Shown one piece after another: positions 57,290-64,000 of a stretch of 64,000 nt of DNA (position 1 is its first letter; each line of letters starts with the position of its first letter). The DNA is from Candolleomyces eurysporus (Eukaryota; Basidiomycota; Agaricomycetes; Agaricales; Psathyrellaceae), in assembly GCA_027579435.1 (NCBI GenBank), contig JANBPK010000924.1, positions 62,001-126,000 on the forward strand. The letters run 5' to 3'. Position numbers and translations under genes: made by a program. The notes under the pieces were generated by a model, which made no database searches, was not told the origin of the DNA, and saw only the letters and a program-made list of their open reading frames with translations.

Positions 57290-59080
57290 TTATCTATCAA
57301 GCAGCAAGTCAACTACATATGTGTTCCCCCACGGCTTATCTGTATACACCATCCGACCTGAGCAGAGACACGGGGTTCCCTGCTTCTTCCACTCCCTTTC
57401 AACTTCAAAGTCCACAATTTCCCAACCATTGTCAATGCCATCCGTATATTTGGTTACGGAAGGGATGACAGGTGAAAGTGCCCACCTTACACCCTGCTTT
57501 CGGGGTGACTCAATCACAGTAAGCATATGGTCCCCCGACAAGACACTGGCCTTTGAGGTGGTGCCAGAAGTCACGGTCATAGCAGGACTTCGGGACACCG
57601 ACGTTATCCTAACTTGCGGCGGCGCTGGGTGCTTGACAAACTCTTGCCTTGACGATGACGGGGAATCCAAAGTGAACCTCTGGAGGGGGAACGAACGTCG
57701 GTTCTGAGAGACGGAGCAGTTGTATATGAATAAGTTTGAACGAAGTCGCGCGTCAGAATCCCGACTCTTTTCATCTCGAATCATGATTGAGGCCGCTGAA
57801 ATTGAGTTACTGTATCCGAAGGCCTGGCTGAGCTCGAATGGTAGACCGTAGATATCTACGTAGATTGGCTGTACCTCGGGAGAAGCCGATATCATAGTCT
57901 GGAGTTCAAGGTCGGACAGGTAGCGGGTGCTCAGGGAAGGACTCTCTGAGCTAGTAGGGATCTTCCAAGCGACCACACCTTTGTTAGTGTATCCAACAAC
58001 GAGTTCGTCTGTGGAATCAATCTGCAGACGCATTCATAACGGTTGAAATGAGCTCTAGTTCTACATCCGGAAAGTAAAGCGAAGCACGGTGAGCGTCACT
58101 TGCCTTCAAGAATATAAATTTAAACGTGACCCAAGTTGGAGTCAGCTTAAATGACTGAATGTTGCCCTTGACGAAGTCCCAGATGACGATACAGGTCTGG
58201 GAGCGGTCGCTCGCTGGGTTTCCAGTGAACACTATTCGGCTTTTGGAAGCTCTATCACCTCCAGGCCGGACGACTCTGAAGGTTGGATCCAACTTGATCT
58301 GAGCCACCCGCCGAATGGACGTTTGCTCCGGTAGCGGCCCTACTTCGTACAGCCTGACACTACGAAAAGGGAGAGTCACAGTCAGTGCTTCGCAGCATGA
58401 TAGACGATTCGAATACATTACTGACAGCTTGTTCTGTCCAGCCCCTTGCGGCAGTATAGTAGCGATGAATCGCAGGGTCCTTTCGCCAGGCCAAGGCGTG
58501 ATTGGTTTTAGAGCCTTCAAGGAATGTTGATCCAATGCTAAATTGACGACATCGAGCCATTCGGGATTAGGCTTGACACAGTAGAATGGACCTGCAATAC
58601 CCAAGTCCCACAGCGTGATGGAACCAGTGGGGCTTCCGGTGAGCAAATACCGCCCTCCTGGAACCAGCTCCACGATTGGGCTAACGGGTGAGTGTGGGAA
58701 CTTGGTCTCTTTAGGGCGGAGCGTTGGTACAGTCTTGTTCGAGCTCGCCTGAAGCCTCATCCTACGGTTAAATAGGATAGGTCCAAAAGCTGCTTTCTGA
58801 AGATCGATGATCCCCATGGACTCGATCGGATACGAGGGCTCGAAGAGACCGTGGTAGCGGCACATAGATAGCACCGCAGCTTCCCAGATACGTCTATCCG
58901 ATATAAGCTGATGAAGTGCTTTGCAGGTCTGATAGCATCGCAGTTGGGAACCAGCAGCGATTCGGAGACAAGGAAAGGACTCACCTGCCCCAGCGCTAAC
59001 AGCTCCTCACCCGTCATTTCTGAGCAGATATGAAACTGGAGTTCTCGTGGTAGGTCCGTCAAATCATCTTGAAAGCCCAT
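57290..59080 (-). CDS. F-box protein 2
   Basis: Exons 58985-59080, 58104-58928 and 57290-58021 give 550 residues. The F-box is at the start: LTDLPRELQFHICSEMTGEE LLALGQ then TCKALHQLISDRRIWEAAVL (residues about 7-52), so it joins SCF ligases as receptor. Propeller-like blocks follow: LVPGGRYLLTGSPTGSITLW, FTGNPASDRSQTCIVIWDFV, VTFKFIFLKIDSTDELVVGY, GYTNKGVVAWKIP, and YTDKPWGNTYVVDLLLD at the end. The second intron starts with GCAAGT, a known GC-AG type donor; with it LFLK joins IDSTDELVV and the strand pattern fits F-box protein 1. Without it the frame stops at 58017. Target unknown. Confidence 0.8.
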
Positions 59081-59850
59081 GTTGCACGGCCTGGCTTAGC
59101 AGCAAGCTCAGGTTAACAGTGAAAAGGGGACGTGTGCCGCTGAGAAGTGAAAAATGGATCTGCAATCTGTGTGAGCGTGTTTGTCAACGGCTGTCGAAGT
59201 GCACAACTCTAAACATCCCCGGGTCCCGACTGTAATAGCGCCATGGGCGCCAATCCAGCCCTCCCTGATTCTAGTGACTACTACTGCACGTTTGTCCCGT
59301 GGAGCATATTGGCAATAGGTGGCTTTGATCAAACAAGAGTCAAAACAGTCGCTGGAACGACTCACATTCGACGCCATCATATCCCCCCGATAACTGCCAC
59401 GTTCTAGACTTCCTCTAGGTTGACCTTGCAGCCTAAATTCAGAGACAACCCGACTCGCTTTTGGCACAACGCTGATAAAGAGGTTCGTATATACTCGAAA
59501 CCTCAGCAAGCTCCAGGCTGAGGTCACCGTTGTGGGGCTGTTGCGGGAATTGCTTGCACAGCCTCCCCTCCTATCTCTTTGCCCAGCCTCGTGTTCCATG
59601 GCGAGAAGCGCAATCTGCTGTAACGTTGACTTGGTATTCGAGACTCAGCCCGTAATGGAAGGCACCGCATGCCTGATCATCAGAGTTTACCTTTCCAACT
59701 ATTGATTCGAAGATTTCAGTATATAGTAGGCCTCTCGACTTCACGCCCTGACGCCATTGATTTACCCCCAAGTCTTCACAGCACAGCAGTACGCCCTGCC
59801 CCAGAGGCTATCTTTCCAGCGTTCTCGTGCTCTCACTGAAAAAGGGCAGA
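59081..59850. repeat. Duplicated non-coding block, copy 1
   Basis: About 59090-59600 recurs at 61260-62035 (for example CGCTTTTGGCACAA at 59458 and 61907, and TTTGTCCCGTGGAGCATATTG at 59289, with ATGTTG at 61744). The block contains no intact gene. It is the upstream part of the DUF6593 unit; TATATAGTAGG at 59719 is a possible TATA element about 130 bp before the next start. Confidence 0.6.
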
Positions 59851-60774
59851 ATGCAACTAATCTTGTCGTCACATTCTCCATGGAAATCCGATTATCATGA
59901 CGCTCAGACCGGGGAGCTGGTGTACACAGCGAATATAGATTATAGCTTTCTCGGGCCGACAAAGATAACCCTCGATAGAGTTATACCCGGTAAGCGGTGG
60001 CCATCTCCTCGACTATCAACTTTGACTCAAAATCCAAATGCAAATGCCCCTCTGGACGTTCGTTCTCAATAGCCTACGGCTCGAGGCACCAGCAGGGCCA
60101 ACGGGTGGAATACCAGTTCTCAAGAGTTTCGACAATCGAATTTCACTCCATCTCTTCGAACGTAATTTCCATTGGTGGACAAGACATCCCCACCGATGAG
60201 CTTTTATATACAAAGGGCATACTGCAAAGTCTAGTTGGAGGGTAAGCATTCATCAGTTGAGTTGATCGTCCAACTGTTACCAGAGGGCCTTCGTTTTCCA
60301 ATCCCTTAGCATTGATCCTCACTACAATTCTCTACAGGAAACGCTACATGATTGGACCCGATGGAACAGAATACGAATGGGAGATAGGAACCACGAAGCC
60401 CGAGGTGAGAATTAACTACTGTTCATCGTTCCTGCCAGTGTCCTAGCAGCATATTGACTCAATCCCGGATCCAATATCTGTTGACTTATTCCCACTCTCA
60501 GTTATATCTGGCCGACACCAACGCCCTAGTAGGAAAGTACCACCGCCCGCACTCCGGCTTCTTCTCAAGCTCAGGACCCACACCAGCTTCTCTCGAAATC
60601 TTTCTTCCAAGTCATAGTGGTCAATATGGTCAGCCAGGTGGATACGACGAAGCCACGGTCGACTTGATTTTAACTACTTTCATTTATTTGGAAAAGAAGA
60701 GGAAGGATCGGGAGGCTCAGAGGCGGCGCAGGAGAGTCAATGCTAGTGGCGGATTTGGTCCAGGAAGGTTTTGA
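59851..60774 (+). CDS. DUF6593 protein, complete copy
   Basis: Exons 59851-59989, 60073-60241, 60338-60404 and 60502-60774 give 215 residues. MQLILSSHSPWKSDYHDAQT, GELVYTANIDYSFLGPTKIT, EYQFSRVSTIEFHSISSNVI, RYMIGPDGTEYEWEIGTTKP, LYLADTNALVGKYHRPHSGF, ASLEIFLPSHSGQYGQPGGY, VDLILTTFIYLEKKRKDREA and a basic tail make the full DUF6593 layout. All introns are GT-AG with clear phases. It is the best-preserved member of the local group and served as the template for judging the other two. Function unknown; no signal peptide or membrane segment. Confidence 0.85.
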
Positions 60775-61140
60775 CAAAGTTGAATTGTTATTCTATTCGC
60801 TGAATATAAACATCTGTATTACTCGCCATCCGTCGGTCGGTCTTGGCAATCGCGCCTTCGCACGAGAGGTAATAGAAACTTCCGAACCAGATCCCGCCTC
60901 AAACCGAGAGAGGGAACCAATGAAAGCGACCTGAGTAACGGGTGTTTCGGAAGACGGTCAAGCTCAATGGTGGAGTTACAGCGTACAATGCGGCATGAGC
61001 CCTAGCCGTCTAGGCAGTCTGTAATGTGATAAAGAAACTGAAGCGAATAATAAAAATACATAAATAAAAAAGAGAAGAGAATGGACGAAAAATGTCCAGG
61101 CGAACTTTCAGGGATGTAGATAAGTTCAATTGAATATAGA
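60775..61140. other. 3' region and spacer between array units
   Basis: About 370 bp without a gene. It is repeated after the next DUF6593 copy (63160-63520), both ending with AGGCAGTCTGTAATGTGATAAAGAAACTG-like sequence. Confidence 0.6.
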
Positions 61141-61254
61141 AGTCAGGAATCAGCAGCGATTCGGAGACAAGCAAAGCACTCGCCTGCCTATCATTTCTGA
61201 GCAAATATGAGACTGAAGTTCTCGAGGTAGGTCCGTCAATACTCTTGAATGCTC
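61141..61254 (-). pseudogene. Fragment of F-box first exon
   Basis: It aligns with 58948-59080, the first exon and start of intron 1 of F-box protein 2 (AGCAGCGATTCGGAGACAAG at 61152; GTTCTCGxGGTAGGTCCGTCAA at 61218). About 20 bp covering the ELLALGQ region are lost and the rest of the gene is absent. It marks the left end of the second array unit. Confidence 0.75.
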
Positions 61255-61305
61255 ATGTTGGACAGCCTGGCTCGGCAGCAGCTCAGGTTAACAGCAAAAA
61301 GAAGG

Positions 61306-61597
61306 CGTGTCATAGTAGGGCATCCTGTGTACGGGACGGCCGTCAAAATCACGGCCCAAGACGGGTCTCTGATCGTGCAAGACGGGCCGTCCTCCCCAAT
61401 AGGGGACGGGACGGGTAGGATCCCGTCACGGCTGTCCACGGTATCCTATTCATTCGCTCACCTCCTCCCTTCCGATATATTGAATATCCTTTCAAGTTGC
61501 GTTGCCGTCCACGGCTGTCACCTCGCGGTACAAGACGGGGACCATGAAAGTTACAGATAGGCCATGCAACCTTGTTCACAACAAAGATCGGCATCGG
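61306..61597. mobile_element. Candidate insertion of about 290 bp in the duplicated block
   Basis: Copy 1 (59120-59160) runs continuously from AGTGAAAAGGGGACGTGT to GCCGCTGAGAAG. In copy 2 the matching edges (AGAAGGCGTGT and GTGCCGCTGCGAAG) are separated by about 290 bp of GC-rich sequence with repeated words (ACGGGACGGCCGTC, ACGGGCCGTC, ACGGGACGGGTAGGATCCCG, and CCACGGCTGTC twice). No protein frame and no clear terminal repeats are seen, so a MITE or SINE-like element is only a guess; a deletion in copy 1 is the alternative. Confidence 0.35.
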
Positions 61598-62227
61598 TGC
61601 CGCTGCGAAGCGAAGACGGATCTGCAATCTTGTGAGCGTGTTTGTCGACGGCTATCGAAGTGCACAACTCAAACATCCCGGGGTCCCTAGGGCGTTGGGC
61701 GCCAGTCCAGATCTTCCTAATCCTACTGACTACCAGCACACGTTTGTCCCGTGGAGCATGTTGGCAACAGATAGCTTTAATTAACTAAGAGTAAAAACAG
61801 TCGCCGGAACGACTCGCACCCGAGGTCATCATATCCCTCGACAACTGCCACACTCTAGACTTCCGACTCAAGGTTACCTTGCAGTCTAAATTCAGAACTC
61901 GACTCGCTTTTGGCACAAAGCTGATAAAGAGGATTGTATCCTCTAAGCTCAAAGCGTCAACAAGCTCCAGGCCGAGGTCACTGCTATGGGGCTGCACAAA
62001 TTGCTTGTACAGCCTCCCTGTTTCTTTTGGAAGGCACTGCTCTGATCTTTGGAGTTTATCCCTTTCCGATGATGGATTTGAATCCAGTATATCAAAGGCC
62101 TCGCGACTTCACTCCCAGGAATCATTGAGTTACCCCCAACAAGTCTTCACAGCGCAGCAGTACGCCCAGCCCTAGAGACTACCTTCCCTGCATTTTCGTG
62201 CTCTCGCTGAAGTCGCACACAGACAAA

Positions 62228-63140
62228 ATGAATTTAATCTTGTTGTCGCATTGTCCATGGATATTTGATTATCACGACGCTCAGACCGGAGAACTGGTGT
62301 ACAGAGCGACACTACAGATCATGGCCTTCTTGGGCCAAAAAAGATAACCCTTCGTAGAGCTATACCCGGTAAGCAGTGGCCGTCGAGTAGACTATCAATT
62401 TTGACTGACGATATAAGCCTTCTGGATGCGCTTCCTTTCGGTGGCCGACGACTCGCGGCACCAGCAGGGCCAACAAGAGGAACACCAGTTCCCAAGAGTT
62501 TCGACAATCGAGTTTCACTCCTTGTCTTCGAACGTGGTATCCATCGGTGGACGAGACTCCCCGGCGGTGAGCTTTTACATCCAAAGGGCATACTGCAGCG
62601 TCTATTTGGAAGGTAAGCATTTCATTATCCGAGTTAGCCGTCCAACTGTCACCAAAGGGACCTCGTTTTCCGATCTTTTAATTTTTCATCCTCACTAAAA
62701 CACTCTACAGCAAACGTTATATGACTGGACCGACGGAACAGAATACGAGTGGGCGATAGGACCCACGAAACCCGCGGTGAGTCTATTTACTGTTCAATAT
62801 ATCCCCTCTACCAGCGTCCCAGCAGCATCTTGATTCGATTCCACTAACTGTCAACTAATCCCTACTATTAGTTGGTATATCTGGCCGACACCAAGGCCCT
62901 CGTTGGAGAGTACCACCTCCCGCATTCCAGCTTCTTCTCAAGCTCAGAATCCACAGCACCTTCTCTCGAAATCTCTCTTCCCACTGATAGTAGCCAGAAT
63001 AATCAGCCAGGTGGAAACGACCAAACAACGATTGACCTGAATTTAACCACCTTCATTTATCTGGAAAAGGAGAGGAAGGATGGGGAGAGTGAGAGGCAGA
63101 TATTAAANCGCTGCTGGTGGAGCAGCGGTAGGAGGGTTTT
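62228..63140 (+). pseudogene. DUF6593 pseudogene
   Basis: It aligns with the intact copy at 59851: NLILLSHCPWIFDYHDAQTG, VSTIEFHSLSSNVVSIGGRD, LADTKALVGEYHLPHSSFFS and TFIYLEKERKDGE are readable. It has two extra bases near 62310 that lead to an early stop, a one-base loss at about 62566 (CCGGCGGTGAGC for CCACCGATGAGC), and another at about 62733 (GGACCGACGG for GGACCCGATGG). An N at 63108 lies beside an A run near the 3' end. Three separate lesions make base-calling errors an unlikely full explanation. Confidence 0.75.
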
Positions 63141-64000
63141 GACAAACTTGTACTATTGCTTTCAGTGAGCATTTAAGGGTGCACTCATTCGCCAAATATA
63201 ATCAATCATGTGTACTCTTCGCCATCCGTTCGTCGCTCTTTGCAATTAAGATTTCACCCGAGAGGAAATAGAATCTTCCGAATCAGATCGCATCTCAAAC
63301 CAGGAGAAGAGCGACCTGATCAAAGCGTGTTACAGTATTGGTAAATGGTCAAGCTCAAGGGCAGAGGGACAGCGTAGTAACGGTACGATGCGCGGTGTGC
63401 ATGAATCCTAGGCGTCTAGGCAGTCTGTAATGTGATAAAGAAACTGAAGTGAATAAATAGATACATAAATAAGAAAGAGAGAAAAATGTCCAAGCGAACT
63501 TTAAAGGATGTACATACAGTAAGTTCGTTTTAGTGGTGTCCGAGAAGGGATTAATGTAAGGGTGAACGTTGGGTGACCCTCGGGGTTCCCACCACTCCGC
63601 TCTTCGGCGAGGCGTTGAACAGCTATAGGTTCCCTGAGCCTAGTTCAGTGCCGAACACCATGGTCCCAACCGAACAACCGTTGAACGCAGACAAGGTTGG
63701 CACGCCGATACGCAAACACTCTAAGCAGACGAGGAAGAGCCAGGACCAAATAATAAACGACCACCGAGACGAAGTCAGACTCCGAGACTTTGCGGCATCT
63801 TACATATCCGTCACCCGGGTCCATCATCTACCGGAGCCAGCCAGCCAACCACTGTTCATTAGGTCGCTCGTTCAGTGGTCCGACCAACCTCAACATCCCC
63901 AACCTTGACCGAAATATGTATCGGAAAAGGTGAGATCCCAGTAGCGTTGGTGATGAGTGGTACGGCTGCTCTACCTCGCTCGGAGGAGGTGTGGGTGAGA
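63141..64000. other. Window end
   Basis: 63160-63520 repeats the spacer after the previous DUF6593 unit. From about 63520 the sequence is new. A plus-strand frame at 63573-63908 (111 codons) and a minus-strand frame at 63645-63827 have no features; a gene reaching beyond the window is possible. Confidence 0.35.

Noticed and set aside
63573..63908. 111-codon frame at the window end
   Set aside because: No recognisable features and the window ends soon after; not enough to call a gene.
1..64000. Retrotransposon or viral genes
   Set aside because: I found no reverse transcriptase, integrase, transposase or capsid motif on either strand.
1..64000. tRNA and rRNA genes
   Set aside because: No stretch with the conserved tRNA A and B box pattern or rRNA core sequence was recognised by eye; a covariance-model scan would be needed to exclude them.

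Overview
This is nuclear DNA of a filamentous basidiomycete, most likely an agaric mushroom (Agaricomycetes). The evidence is many short GT-AG introns of about 50-100 bp, intron-rich genes on both strands, and families typical of these fungi: a seven-bladed lectin of the Psathyrella velutina (PVL) type, DUF6533 membrane proteins, DUF6593 proteins, F-box proteins and small P-loop GTPases. All assignments come from reading the sequence; no database was searched.

Left part (1-30 kb): a large, decayed inverted duplication. Left arm (1-9612), in order: DUF6533 gene (+), PVL-like lectin (-), two membrane-anchored GNAT acetyltransferases of Camello/NAT8 layout (-), two tandem P-loop GTPases (+). The right arm (15833-30004) carries the same families mirrored: GTPase pseudogene (-), two GNATs (+), PVL-like lectin (+), DUF6533 pseudogene (-). 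The central spacer holds a fungal gene of unknown function (10154-11937) and eIF2A (13057-15460). The right arm also contains material absent from the left: a 0.9 kb hairpin-forming inverted repeat (21006-21909), a second DUF6533 gene and the repair gene RAD7 (25042-27285). A fifth, diverged GNAT lies at 30436-31370.

Middle part (31-51 kb): mostly single-copy genes. A 1183-residue low-complexity/coiled-coil protein of unknown function (32115-35929), two DUF6593-like genes, a secreted 5'-nucleotidase (42868-44905), a full Argonaute with all catalytic residues readable (45976-50128), and a 116-residue small protein.

Right part (51-64 kb): an expanding and decaying tandem array of F-box proteins and DUF6593 proteins, with at least two intact F-box genes, two open DUF6593 genes, several relics and a visible duplication of about 2 kb.

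The assembly has quality flags that matter for annotation. There are 13 isolated N characters, several beside homopolymers. In every coding exon where I could test it, deleting the N restores the reading frame. Three further +1 breaks sit in T9, T7 and C7 runs, one of them in RAD7. Apparent single-base frameshifts in homopolymers should therefore not be taken as pseudogenes without reads. Exon boundaries below were deduced by frame, GT/AG consensus and paralog comparison.
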